Below are positions 1 through 9,625 of a DNA stretch of 52,917 bases, one piece after another; position 1 is the first letter of the stretch, and the number at the start of each line of letters is the position of its first letter. The notes under the pieces were generated by a model, which had not been told where the DNA came from, did no database searches, and was given only the letters and a program-made list of their open reading frames with translations. A program made the translations under genes and the position numbers. This DNA is from Vicinamibacteria bacterium (GTDB lineage: Bacteria > Acidobacteriota > Vicinamibacteria > Vicinamibacterales > UBA8438), in assembly GCA_022821235.1 (NCBI GenBank), contig JAJEEA010000551.1:1-52917 (forward strand), read 5' to 3'.

Positions 1-532
1 CCGCCAGCGCCGCGCCGGTCGCCCACCAGCTCTCGGCCGGCCCGAGCCGGAACGCCAGCGCGATCGCCCCGCCGGCGACGACGAGCGCCGCCGACAGCGT
101 GAAGAAGAGGTTCTCGACCGCGAGGGCGGGCAGGGTGCGCGCCGCCGGCTCGCGGTCGCCGGCGAACAGCATCTTCGCGGGCTCGCCGACGAGGGGGCCC
201 AGCGGGGTCAGGTTGCCCAGCGTGTCGCCGGCGACCATGGCCCGGAACGCGTGCCCCCGGGTCAGCCGGTGCGGTCGGTCGAGGCAGCTCCGCCAGGCGA
301 GGGCGCGCGCCGCGAGCCGCAGGCCGCCGAGGGCGGCGACGGCGGCGAACGCCCAGCCGAGGCGCCCGGCCCCCGCCGCGATGTCCGCGACCCCGGTGCG
401 CCGGACGAAGTAGAGGAAGAGGACGACGCCTGCCGCCGCCGCGATCAGGCCGGCCACGGAGGGCCCCCGCCGGCCGTCCGGCATCGACGGCCCGCGCATC
501 GCGTGTTGCGGCGTCTCGACACGCCCCGTCAT
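1..532 (-). CDS. Lysylphosphatidylglycerol synthase TM-region/YbhN-like flippase family protein (partial, runs off left edge)
   Basis: Minus-strand frame from ATG at 532 is open to the window edge; translation MTGRVETPQHAMRG...GVVLFLYFVRRTGVADIAAGAGRLGW...AMVAGDTLGNLTPLGPLVGEPAKMLFA is typical of this membrane family. Confidence 0.7.
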   Translation of the reverse strand, partial: MTGRVETPQHAMRGPSMPDGRRGPSVAGLIAAAAGVVLFLYFVRRTGVADIAAGAGRLGWAFAAVAALGGLRLAARALAWRSCLDRPHRLTRGHAFRAMVAGDTLGNLTPLGPLVGEPAKMLFAGDREPAARTLPALAVENLFFTLSAALVVAGGAIALAFRLGPAESWWATGAALA

Positions 533-541
533 AATGCGTCA

Positions 542-1168
542 ATGGCCTTCCTGTCGCCGCAGGTCGTGGCGGCGGTCATTCTACTCGCTGGCGGACTGGC
601 GGCTTGCTTCCTCGGCTACCGGCTGTTTCGTTGGCTGCTCGTGCTGTACGGGTTCGCGGGCGGCGCCTACGTCACGTCGCTGTTCGTCGGCACGCTGTCG
701 CCGTGGGTCGCGGCCGGGGTGGTCGTCCTGGGGGGGCTGGCCGGCGCCGCGGTGTCGCTGGTGCTCTATCTCGCGGCGGTGGCGGTGGCGGGCGCCGCGG
801 TCGGGGTGCTCGTCCTCAACCTCTCGTGGTCCCCGGCCTCCGGCGATCCGCAGGCCTGGATGGTGATTCTCGCGTGCCTGGTCGGCGCGAGCATCGCCGT
901 CGCGCTGCAACGCTACGTCATCATCGTCGGGACCGCCTTCGGGGGCGCGTGGACCGCCCTCGTCGGCGCCCTCGCTCTCGTGGGGCACCCCGGCGCGCGG
1001 GCGGTGACCGACGGCGACCTCTGGCAGATGTACCCCCTCGCCCCGGCCCGCGGCCAGGTGCCGTTCGCCATCGGGTGGCTCGGCCTGGGGCTCCTCGCGG
1101 CGCTGTGGCAACTGGTGGGGGCGCGTTCGGCGAAGCCGCCGCCGTCGCCGCCGGAGGCCGACATTTGA
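542..1168 (+). CDS. Multi-pass membrane protein, DUF4203/TMEM198-like
   Basis: MAFLSPQVVAAVILLAGGLAACFLGYRLFRWLLVLYGFAGGAYVTS..., repeated hydrophobic segments with Gly-rich motifs. Confidence 0.7.
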   Translation: MAFLSPQVVAAVILLAGGLAACFLGYRLFRWLLVLYGFAGGAYVTSLFVGTLSPWVAAGVVVLGGLAGAAVSLVLYLAAVAVAGAAVGVLVLNLSWSPASGDPQAWMVILACLVGASIAVALQRYVIIVGTAFGGAWTALVGALALVGHPGARAVTDGDLWQMYPLAPARGQVPFAIGWLGLGLLAALWQLVGARSAKPPPSPPEADI

Positions 1169-1257
1169 CGCTGCCCGCAGCGATGGTCTATAATCACGGT
1201 TTCGTCCGGCGCCTGATTCCGCACCACGGCCGCCGGGTCGCACGCGCTGCCACGTGT

Positions 1258-1333
1258 TCCTCAGTAGCTCAATTGGCAGAGCATCCGGCTGTTAACCGGA
1301 GGGTTGTTGGTTCGAGTCCAACCTGAGGAGCCA
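1258..1333 (+). tRNA. tRNA-Asn (anticodon GTT), CCA encoded
   Basis: Cloverleaf: acceptor TCCTCAG/CTGAGGA, D-loop TAGCTCAATTGGCAGAGCA, anticodon loop CTGTTAA, T-arm GGTTCGAGTCC, 3' GCCA; TATAAT-like box upstream. Confidence 0.95.
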
Positions 1334-1585
1334 TCCCCGCCTTCGCGCGATTTCAGAACATCCCGACTCAGCCCGGAATCACAGGGCGTCTTGCAGATCC
1401 TGGCCGATCCGGGCGGCTGTTTCCGTCGCCGTCTTGGTCCATGAGCAGCGGCCGTTGCGGCGGCGGGTAGCGGGCGTCGCGTCGGCGGCCGAGCCCGTCG
1501 AAGGTCTCGGGACGAAGGCCTCCAGGCAGTCCGGAACCGGCGAGGCCGTCGGCGGACCCGACGTCGAGCCGGTCGTCCTCGTCCC

Positions 1586-3568
1586 TCAGCCCCGCCGGCC
1601 TCTCACTCTGAACCTGAACCGCTTGTCCGGAACGAAGGAAGGAAAGAGAACCCAACGGTCCGTCTTCAGCTCATAGGTCGGCGGAACCAGCTCCATGTCG
1701 ACCTCGTGCAGCAAGGTCGCGACAATCAACGGCAGTTGCGCTTCGGCGAACCCGCGGCCGGCGCAGTGGTGCACGCCCACGCCGAAAGGCACGAACACGC
1801 CCGGCTTCCTGTGTTCGTCACGCCCCGGAAGGTACCGGTCCACGTCGAACCGCTGCGGATCGGGAAAGTGCTCGGGCAGGTCATGCGTGACGAAGAAGGC
1901 GAGGAACAGGTCCTCGCCGGCGGGAATCCGGTGTCCGGCGAAGTCGAACGACGTGGTCACCTTGCGTTGAATCCCCGGGACCGGGGTGTACATGCGCAGC
2001 GCTTCCAGCATGATCCGGTACAGGACGTCCAGCTCGCGCACCTGCGCCGCGTCCGGCGTGCCGCCGGCGAACAGGGCATCGGCCTCGGCCTGCGCCCGTT
2101 CCCGCAACGCGGGGTCCTTCAGCACGACGTAGAGCATGCAGGCGCCGATGCTCCCCACCGTCTCGACGCCGGCGAACAGCGGCAGGAGCGCCGTGAGCGG
2201 CAGGTCGCACTCGGGGAGGAACGTCGGATCGGCGCGGTGCAGGGCGAGCATGTGGTCAATCGCGTTGGGCTTGCGGGCGTGCTGCTTCAACTGTTGTCTC
2301 GTCAACCACCTGTCCGACAGCTCCGCGGCCCGGCGAAGCGCGCGTCGCAGCCGGGGCGTTCTCGGCAACCGGGGCGTGTGCAGGAAGCCGCGGGTCACGG
2401 CCTCCCTCAGGACCAGGCGCACGTCGTCGATGTACTCGCCGGTCGACGACCGGGCGACGATGGCGCTCGTCGTCTCGCCGACCAGACGGAGCATGGCCGG
2501 CAGACCGGGCAACGGCGCGTCGAGCGGCATCTCGGCCAGGGACCGCCGGATGACCCGCACCGCTTCGGGGATCTCCGATTCGATGAGCTGGCGGGAGAAC
2601 CCGCCGCCGGTCTCGCGCCGCATCCGCACGTGGTCCTTGCCGTCCATGTTCAGCACGAAGCGCGAGGCGCCGAGCTCGGCACAGAGCGGGTCCCACATGT
2701 CGGACGTATGCAGATGCATGCGCTCCGAGCGAGACACGAACAGGTTGGCCTCCTGTCCGGCCATGGCGACGAAGTTGCGCGTCAACGTCCTGACCCTGAA
2801 GACGGGTCCCACGCGCAGGTGCTCCTGAACGAAGAAGGTCCTCGGGTCCCGGGCCACGGAGAGAGTGCTGCCCACCAGCGGCAGGCCGCGGGCCAGCGGC
2901 AGACCGGCGACGCGGTCGCGCGCGGTGCGCGCCGTCGGTCGCACGATTCTCACGAGCGTCGCGACGGCCCGGCCGATCAAGTCCAGGCGGCTGACGATCT
3001 CGATGCGCTTTCGCGCCCTGGCGAGCTCCTCTGCCGTGAGGAGCTTTCGCCAGACGTCGCAGGCGTCCACCAGGCTGATGATCACGATGTCCGCCGGATC
3101 CGGGATGTCGTCGCCGAACAGGACCCGCATGATGCGAAGCCTGACGTGCTCCGGCGCCGTTCCGTGCGTCGACGGATAGCGCCGCGCGTGCGCCACCTCC
3201 GGCGTCAGCGACAGGAACGCGTCGTCGCCGGGCTCGCGGAGAATGCCCCGCGAGACCAGCCGGGCAATCGCCCGCTCGCGGATCTCGTGCCCCCGCCGGG
3301 CCGTGCGTTCCACCCAGTACAGCGCATCGTGCGTGTCTTCCGCGCCGACGATGTCGGCCAGCGTGGGGTCGAGCACGTCGTCGCCGAGCGGCGTTGGATT
3401 GCTGGGCGTGAGGTGGTCCAGGTCGGTGTCGATGCGATTCGCCAACTGCAGGTCCATCAACACCGCACCCGCGAGAACCAGATGCTCCGTACGTTCGGTC
3501 ATCGGGAGGAGCGTGCCGTGTTGCTCGTCCAGGAGAAACAGCAGGAGCTCTTCGGCGGCAAGCAGCAT
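1586..3568 (-). CDS. GPP34 (GOLPH3/Vps74-like) domain - cytochrome P450 fusion protein
   Basis: N-term LLAAEELLLFLLDEQHGTLLP...YHLAGAVLMDLQLANRID-type pattern with PLGDDVLDPTLADI matches the GPP34 family; C-term P450 with I-helix FAGVET, EALR (ExxR) and FVPFGVGVHHCAG heme-Cys motif; start ATG overlaps upstream stop (TGATG). Confidence 0.85.
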   Translation of the reverse strand: MLLAAEELLLFLLDEQHGTLLPMTERTEHLVLAGAVLMDLQLANRIDTDLDHLTPSNPTPLGDDVLDPTLADIVGAEDTHDALYWVERTARRGHEIRERAIARLVSRGILREPGDDAFLSLTPEVAHARRYPSTHGTAPEHVRLRIMRVLFGDDIPDPADIVIISLVDACDVWRKLLTAEELARARKRIEIVSRLDLIGRAVATLVRIVRPTARTARDRVAGLPLARGLPLVGSTLSVARDPRTFFVQEHLRVGPVFRVRTLTRNFVAMAGQEANLFVSRSERMHLHTSDMWDPLCAELGASRFVLNMDGKDHVRMRRETGGGFSRQLIESEIPEAVRVIRRSLAEMPLDAPLPGLPAMLRLVGETTSAIVARSSTGEYIDDVRLVLREAVTRGFLHTPRLPRTPRLRRALRRAAELSDRWLTRQQLKQHARKPNAIDHMLALHRADPTFLPECDLPLTALLPLFAGVETVGSIGACMLYVVLKDPALRERAQAEADALFAGGTPDAAQVRELDVLYRIMLEALRMYTPVPGIQRKVTTSFDFAGHRIPAGEDLFLAFFVTHDLPEHFPDPQRFDVDRYLPGRDEHRKPGVFVPFGVGVHHCAGRGFAEAQLPLIVATLLHEVDMELVPPTYELKTDRWVLFPSFVPDKRFRFRVRGRRG

Positions 3569-4125
3569 CACCCACGCTCCCGGTCGGTCACTCGATGCGC
3601 CGCGGCATTCGGGCGTGTGCGGTCCTGGCCGCCACCGAGCCTCTCGAGCGCCCTGTTCTCGACCTGCAGGCGCGCGCGGAGCACCACCAGGTTCAATACC
3701 GAAGCTGCCACGGCCAGGACCCAGGCGCCGAACATCAGCGGCACCACCGCCATCTCGCCGCACACGATGACGTAGTTGGGATGCCTGAGGTAGCGGTACG
3801 GGCCGCTGCGGACGGGCGCGGCGCCCGGCAGCACCACGATACGCGTCGTCCAGCGCGAGCCCAACGTGGCGAGCACCCATGCGCGTCCGTACTGCAGCAG
3901 CACGAAGACCGCGAGCAACGGCAACGACGGCGCCGTCCGCGGATCGATCGTCGCCGCCAGGGCCAGCAACCAGCCGGCGTGCAGGGCGACCATCGCCGGG
4001 TAGTGCGCCTGGCCGACCTCCACGCCGCCGCGAGCCAGGAGCGCCCGGTGGTTGCGGCGGGCGAAGCCCAGCTCGGCCAGCCGCTGAACCACGAGGAAGC
4101 CGACGATGAGGTACACGGCGGGCAT
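3568..4125 (-). CDS. Isoprenylcysteine carboxyl methyltransferase (ICMT)-like membrane methyltransferase (BpsB/YpbQ type)
   Basis: MPAVYLIVGFLVVQRLAELGFARRNHRALLARGGVEVG...GPYRYLRHPNYVIVCGEM...; directly downstream of a type III PKS. Confidence 0.85.
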   Translation of the reverse strand: MPAVYLIVGFLVVQRLAELGFARRNHRALLARGGVEVGQAHYPAMVALHAGWLLALAATIDPRTAPSLPLLAVFVLLQYGRAWVLATLGSRWTTRIVVLPGAAPVRSGPYRYLRHPNYVIVCGEMAVVPLMFGAWVLAVAASVLNLVVLRARLQVENRALERLGGGQDRTRPNAAAHRVTDRERG

Positions 4126-5210
4126 CAGGCCGACTCCAGCACCAGGTACCCGATGGAGAAGCCGGGCCCCAGCCCCGTCATCAGATAGCGCCGTGCCCTT
4201 TCGTGCCGCCCGTTGTCGGCGGTCCCGGTCATGAGGGCGCGCTTCAGGATGAAGAGCACCGTGGCCGCCGACATGTTGCCGTAGTCGCGCAGAATCTCGC
4301 GCGACGCCGCGAGGCCGCCGGACGGGAGACCGAAGGCGTCTTCCAGGGCCTTCAGCACCCTGGTCCCGCCGGGGTGGCAGATGAAGTCGTCGACGTCCGC
4401 GAGCTCGAGCCCGACGGAAGCGAGAAACTCGTCGGTGACGCGCCGCACCCGGTGCCGGGCGACGTCGGGAACGCCGCGCGACAGCCGCACCTCCAGCCCG
4501 TTCTGCGTGACGTGCCAGCCCATGACGTCGAGGCTGCGGGGCCAGGTGTGCTCGCCCCAGGCCCTGATCGCGGGCCCCGGCCCGTCCGTGGTCAGCACCG
4601 CGCCCGCCGCGCCGTCGCCGAAGAGAGCGGTGGCGACGACGTTCGCGGTCATCTGGTCGCCGCGGCAGAACGTGAGCGTGCAGAGCTCGACGACCAGAAG
4701 CAGGATGCAACTGCCGGGCTGGGCGCGCGCCCAGGCGGCGGCGCGCGCCAGCCCCAGGGCCCCGCCCGCGCATCCGAGGCCGAACAGCGGCAGGCGCTGC
4801 ACGTTGCGCCGAAAGGGCAGCTCCTCCATCAGCCGGACATCCAGCGTGGGTACGGCGACGCCGGTCGACGAGACGGTGACGAGCGTGTCGACGTCGCGGC
4901 ACGTCCGGCCGGCGACGGCCAGGCTGTCGAGGGTCACCTGCTTGAGCAGGTCGATGGCCCTGTCGATGTACAGATTGTTCTTCACCTCGAAGCTGTGGTC
5001 CCGCTCGTACCAATGGACGGGAGCAGCGGCGTACCGCGTCTCGATGTCGGCGTTCAGGAAGACCTGCTTCAGACGGCCCCGCTTGGCCGGCGGAATGTCG
5101 AACGACCGCTGGAAGAACGCCATCGCCTCGTCCTGAGGGACCCGGTGGGGCGGCACCGCGGTAGCGAGCGACGCGATTCGCGGCCAGGGTTGGTTGGACC
5201 CTGCCGTCAT
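4125..5210 (-). CDS. Type III polyketide synthase (chalcone/stilbene synthase superfamily)
   Basis: Catalytic triad visible: GLGCAGGALGL (Cys), FICHPGG (His), YGNMSAAT (Asn); C-term TGLGPGFSIGYLVLE. Confidence 0.93.
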   Translation of the reverse strand: MTAGSNQPWPRIASLATAVPPHRVPQDEAMAFFQRSFDIPPAKRGRLKQVFLNADIETRYAAAPVHWYERDHSFEVKNNLYIDRAIDLLKQVTLDSLAVAGRTCRDVDTLVTVSSTGVAVPTLDVRLMEELPFRRNVQRLPLFGLGCAGGALGLARAAAWARAQPGSCILLLVVELCTLTFCRGDQMTANVVATALFGDGAAGAVLTTDGPGPAIRAWGEHTWPRSLDVMGWHVTQNGLEVRLSRGVPDVARHRVRRVTDEFLASVGLELADVDDFICHPGGTRVLKALEDAFGLPSGGLAASREILRDYGNMSAATVLFILKRALMTGTADNGRHERARRYLMTGLGPGFSIGYLVLESA

Positions 5211-6943
5211 CGGGTGAGCTCCGCGCGCATCGGGTCGGAGGAAGCGGGCCCCGGGTGGGCGTCGCCGCGGCCGGACGCGAACAGCCACCGGGTCAGCCTG
5301 CTCCGCTTGAGGCTGCGTCTTCCGAGCGCCCCGATCGCCACGCCCCAGATGGCGGACCGCAGCAGCCCGCCCAACTGGACCGGGTCGAGCCACGACCGCA
5401 CGCCCGCCGTCCACAGGAGCCGCAGGCGCAGGGCGACCATGTGTCGGAACATCCGAGACAACGAGCGCGGGATCTCGTCGTCGCGGCAGTGCTCGAACCA
5501 GGAGTGGTTCATCGCGAAGGCCGAATGCACCCTGACGCCGGCGCCGACCGGTGGCGAGGGCCGTCGCGCGGCCGCCCGGGCAATGAGCGGCTCGAAGTCG
5601 GTCAACTGCCGGCCCAGCCCGTGCGCGGGCCCTCCCAGACGGGCCATCATCGCCGCGCCGACGGCATCGGCGTGATAGCCGTTGAGCAGCAGCGGCAGCG
5701 CCATGTGAAAGAAGCCGATCACGTGGAGGTGCATGCGCAGGCGGCACTGATAGCCGGCCCGCATGACGTCGTACAGCCTCGCGACCTGTCCCTCCCCCAG
5801 TTCCTGAAAACCGGCGTAGGCCCGGTCGAGCCTGCCGACGAATCCCTCGGTCAAGCTGCCGGCCTGGTCGCGACGGACGATGGCCCCCACCTGCTGAATC
5901 GCCATGGTCGCGAGTGCAAGACCGGTGCTGTACAGCGGATCCACGGTATCCGCGGCGTCCCCGACAATGAACCACCCCTGGGAGGAGTATCTCCGCCGGG
6001 TGCGGTACATGTAGTTCCGGTACAGGTTGGTGTCGACGACCCACCCGCTCCGGACCAGGTCTCCCAGGATCGGGTGCTCGCCCGCCACCCGGTCGAGGAA
6101 CTCCGGTATGGTCGTCACGGGCTCGGGAAACAGGTCCGGCCGGCAGGTCAGCCCGACGCTCATCATCTGCCTGCCCGTTTCCGCCCGCACCGGAATCAAC
6201 CAGATCCAGTTGCCGCGTCCGAAGAAGTGGTGCGTGGCATAGTACGCGTCAGGGCGGCGGGCATCGCTCGTGACGGGGTCGATGCGGTCGAGAATGGACG
6301 GGTCGAAGTCGGCCAGGCGGAACCAGAACGAGCTGCGCTGGTGCGGGACGCGGTCGCCGAGGTGCAGTTGGCGGGCCAGCAGTCGGCGCCGTCCGGTGGC
6401 GTCTATCGCCCAGCGGGCCGTGTGCGTTCGTTCCCTCCCGTCGGCGTCCCGCACCGTGACCCTGTGCCGCGCGCCCGAGCCCAGCTTGACCCGCACCACC
6501 TTGCCGTCGACGTGCTCGACGCCGTTGTCCCGATTGAGTTGCCGCAACGCTTCGTCCAGAGTGAACCGGTTGACGAGAAACGCCGGCAGCGGCGGATTGG
6601 TGGGGACGGCGTCGACGACATAGCGCGGGTCCGCGGGAGCCGTGGGATCCACCTTGTAGTAGAACGTGAGGCCGTACTTGGGAAGCTGCTCCTCGACGAG
6701 ATGCCGCCCAAGACCGATCTCCTGGAGAAGTTGCGTACTGAACTCGACCAGCGACTCGCCCACGATGGGCAGGGTCCGGGCCGCCGGTCCCACGACGTTG
6801 ACGTGCAGAGCGGGCATGTGTCGGGCGAACCAGGCAGCCGCGAGGTTCCCCACGATGCCGTTTCCCATGATCAGCACGTCACAATCCACTCTGGCCACGC
6901 GGTGCTCCTCGAACAGGTGCGTCTGCCTCGGCGGCGTCCGCAT
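5207..6943 (-). CDS. Flavin-dependent halogenase-like FAD monooxygenase
   Basis: GNGIVGN dinucleotide-binding motif, VGESLVEF, GNWIWLIP (WxWxIP halogenase signature), GDAADTVDPLYSTG; ATGA overlap with PKS. Confidence 0.75.
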   Translation of the reverse strand: MRTPPRQTHLFEEHRVARVDCDVLIMGNGIVGNLAAAWFARHMPALHVNVVGPAARTLPIVGESLVEFSTQLLQEIGLGRHLVEEQLPKYGLTFYYKVDPTAPADPRYVVDAVPTNPPLPAFLVNRFTLDEALRQLNRDNGVEHVDGKVVRVKLGSGARHRVTVRDADGRERTHTARWAIDATGRRRLLARQLHLGDRVPHQRSSFWFRLADFDPSILDRIDPVTSDARRPDAYYATHHFFGRGNWIWLIPVRAETGRQMMSVGLTCRPDLFPEPVTTIPEFLDRVAGEHPILGDLVRSGWVVDTNLYRNYMYRTRRRYSSQGWFIVGDAADTVDPLYSTGLALATMAIQQVGAIVRRDQAGSLTEGFVGRLDRAYAGFQELGEGQVARLYDVMRAGYQCRLRMHLHVIGFFHMALPLLLNGYHADAVGAAMMARLGGPAHGLGRQLTDFEPLIARAAARRPSPPVGAGVRVHSAFAMNHSWFEHCRDDEIPRSLSRMFRHMVALRLRLLWTAGVRSWLDPVQLGGLLRSAIWGVAIGALGRRSLKRSRLTRWLFASGRGDAHPGPASSDPMRAELTR

Positions 6944-7264
6944 CTCGGGCCGGCCGCGCAAGGCTGGCAGGCGGTTTCCTGTAGGCCGAGCTTGTTGCCC
7001 GTCATCCGCGGCCGCGTAGTGGCGCCGCGCGTGACGAAGCGGCTTCCCACGGGGAGCCCGTGGGCGACCTCGTGTCGCGACGGTTGCCGGGGGCGCCGCC
7101 GCCGTTCGCCGTTCCCGCCGTCGCCTCCCGGCCCCACATGGGCCTGATGCACCGCCAGGGTCCGCACCCGCTGGCCGGGCGCGCACACTCCGGCCCCGTC
7201 GGCGCGCGGGTCGATTTTCGTCGCTTGCAGACGGTTCGGTGACCCGGACGTGATAATACACAAG

Positions 7265-7303
7265 TCTAACGGCACAATAGCGCGATGTAACCTATCCGTT
7301 AGA
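7265..7303. promoter_or_regulatory. Inverted repeat TCTAACGG-N23-CCGTTAGA between the PKS operon and the LuxR-type regulator
   Basis: Perfect 8-bp arms at 7265-7272 and 7296-7303 in a locally AT-richer divergent intergenic region. Confidence 0.6.
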
Positions 7304-7464
7304 TGTGTGGCTGACGATACGAATTCACCCTATTCGAGGTGGTGAGTCAATCGGGAAGGCGAGCGCGCCGGCACTCCCGCCGGTGCATCGGCCCTCCCGG
7401 CCGGGAGCGGTACCCCGTGTGAGAAGGCATGGAAAGCCGACGGAAGGGCAGGGAGAAGACGGGC

Positions 7465-8622
7465 ATGCACCTACAGGACCAGTTCGACCGCATCCTGCGG
7501 TCGTTGCACGGGGCGGCGTTCGACGACGAGATCTGGCCGGCGACCGCCGGCCTCATCGACGACGCCTGCGGCCTGAAGGGCAATCACCTCGTGTTCGGCG
7601 GGGGGAGCGTGCAGTGGGACACCCGGATCTACCTCGCCCGGTTCTGCCTCCGGGGGCAGCGCCGCCGGGACCTGGAGCAGTTGTACTTCAGGGAATACTG
7701 GTTCCGCGACGAACGGGTCCCCCGAGTGAGGGAGCTGGCCGACGGCGTGCTCGTCCCCATCAGGGAGCTCTACACCGAGGCGGAGAGGAAGACGTCGGCG
7801 ACGTACAACGAGGCGCTGCCGGCCGGCTTCAACCAGGACGGGCTGAACGTCCGGCTGGCGGCGCCGGGTGGCACCCGGGTGGCGTGGGCGCTCGGCGATC
7901 CGGTCGAATCGGGGGGTCGGCGGTCGGACCAGATCCGGATGATCGAGCAGCTCCTGCCCCACGTGCGCCACTTCGTGAGCGTCCGGACGGCGCTGGCCGA
8001 TGCCCGGGCGCTGGGGAAGTCGTTCGCGGAGCTGCTCGACGCGACCCAGGTCGGCGTCATCCACCTGGACCCGCGGGGGCGGATCGCGGCGGCGAACGAC
8101 CGTGCGGTCGAAGTCCTGCGGCAGGGCGCGGGGCTGGTCGACGACGACGGGGCCCTGCACGCCGTCGAGCCCGCGGATGACGCGGAGCTGCAACGGCTGT
8201 TGAGGCGCGCCATACCGCTTCTCGTCGAGGAGGGAGCCGGGGGCTCGATGACGGTCGGGAGACGCCCCCCGTCGCCGCGGCTCGTGCTGCACGTCAGCCC
8301 CGTCGAGCTGGAGATGGACGCCCGTCCGCCTCGCGTCGCGGCGCTGGTGCTGGTCGTCGAGCCGGACCGTCGGCCGGTCATCGATGCCGACCTCGTGGCC
8401 TCGGCGCTGGGTCTGACGCCGGCGCAGAGCTCGATGGCGGCGATGCTGGCCAGAGGCTGCAGCCTTCGCTAGATCGCCGAGGCCACCCTTCGAAAGGAGG
8501 TCACGGTGCGCTGGCTCCTGAAGCAGACCTTCAGCCGGCTGCGGATCGCCCGGCAGTCGGACCTGGTGCGGCTGGTGCTGTCGGTGTCGTCGGGCGCGCC
8601 GTCGTCGCGGCGAGGTCGCTGA
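7465..8622 (+). pseudogene. LuxR-family transcriptional regulator interrupted by in-frame TAG (8470-8472) inside the HTH
   Basis: LGLTPAQSSMAAMLARGCSLR*IAEATLRKEVTVRWLLKQTFSRLRIARQSDLVRLVLSV continues in the same frame to TGA at 8622. Confidence 0.8.
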
Positions 8623-8968
8623 CTCGCGCCGCGTCGACGTCGGTCGCGGCGGCGATCAGGGTCGCCGCGACGGTCGTGGCCGCGGCCAGCACCACTACGA
8701 CAACATCGTGCGGGTCGGCGCCGAGCGCAGCTTCGGTGCGCCGGACGAGAGCGTGCCCTACGTGCTCCCGGGGTCGGTCGCCGGCAGCTACCGCATCCTC
8801 CACCGACGCCATCGCTGGGGCTCTTCGCCTTCCCGGGGATGGGTGCCGGCATCCGAGACCCTGTCTGAAGAGCGCTTCATGAAATCTTCAGGAAAACTTC
8901 AGGCTTGTCGCGACGGGCTTCATCGTAATGTCCACTGGGCGCGAGTCGGACACGGGGAGGCAACCCAG

Positions 8969-9208
8969 ATGCGGAGACAGGGGAACGGATCAGGCAGGAC
9001 TCGGCAAGACCACACGACGCTCGCACGCCACTACAGCGCTCACGCCGCCGACCACGAGGCCGACGCGATACTCCACGAGCAGTTGGCCGACGCCGATGCG
9101 GCTTCTCCGTTGGCCGAGGCCTTGCGTCACTACGCCGCGCATTCGAGCGAGGTCGCCGAGGCACTGCGCAACCTGGCGGAGCGGCACGAAGCGATGGCCA
9201 TGGACTGA
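8969..9208 (+). CDS. Small hypothetical protein, helical, His/Ala-rich
   Basis: MRRQGNGSGRTRQDHTTLARHYSAHAADHEADAILHEQLAD...HYAAHSSEVAEALRNLAERHEAMAMD; looks like a conserved small-protein family. Confidence 0.5.
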   Translation: MRRQGNGSGRTRQDHTTLARHYSAHAADHEADAILHEQLADADAASPLAEALRHYAAHSSEVAEALRNLAERHEAMAMD

Positions 9209-9355
9209 GAAGCACCCGCTCTCCGCTCCGGGGCCGGCGAGTGGCCGCGAGCGTTGCCTGGCCGTCCCGCGCGCTCTCCCGCCCCGCAATGAACGCCGCC
9301 GGCCGCCGGGATTCCCCGCGTTCCTATCGGTCCTCTCGACATCCGGAGAAGGGGC

Positions 9356-9469
9356 GAGTCGTTCCTCGGCGTGCCGCTGGTCCTCGGCGCCGCGGCCCTC
9401 CTCGCCGTCTGGCTGCCGGCCCGCCGCGCCATCCGGGTCAGCCCCGTCGTGGCGCTCCGGACCGACTGA
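9356..9469 (+). pseudogene. C-terminal remnant of an ADOP/MacB-FtsX-type ABC permease
   Basis: ESFLGVPLVLGAAALLAVWLPARRAIRVSPVVALRTD* matches the permease C-terminus (compare LLACWLPGRRAARVDPMDALRVE* at 44119). Confidence 0.7.
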
Positions 9470-9625
9470 GGGCCGGCCGGCCGCGCGACGAGTGAACCGG
9501 CGTCGCCTACACGGACGTCCATGCAGCACACGCCAAGCCGTTTTCCTGGTTTCTCGCGATCCTGCTGCTCGCAAGAAAATCGCGGTCCTCGGCGTCCCCG
9601 GCAGCCCGCCCGCCCCGCCGGAGCT

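Noticed and set aside
1706-3775. Long plus-strand ORF opposite the P450 (and similar ones, e.g. 13880-15661, 39551-41674)
   Set aside because: Shadow ORFs caused by high GC codon usage; no recognisable protein features, and the opposite strand has clear domain motifs
8623-8940. Possible gene fragments between the LuxR-type pseudogene and 8969-9208
   Set aside because: Several frames give low-complexity translations; no motif I could support
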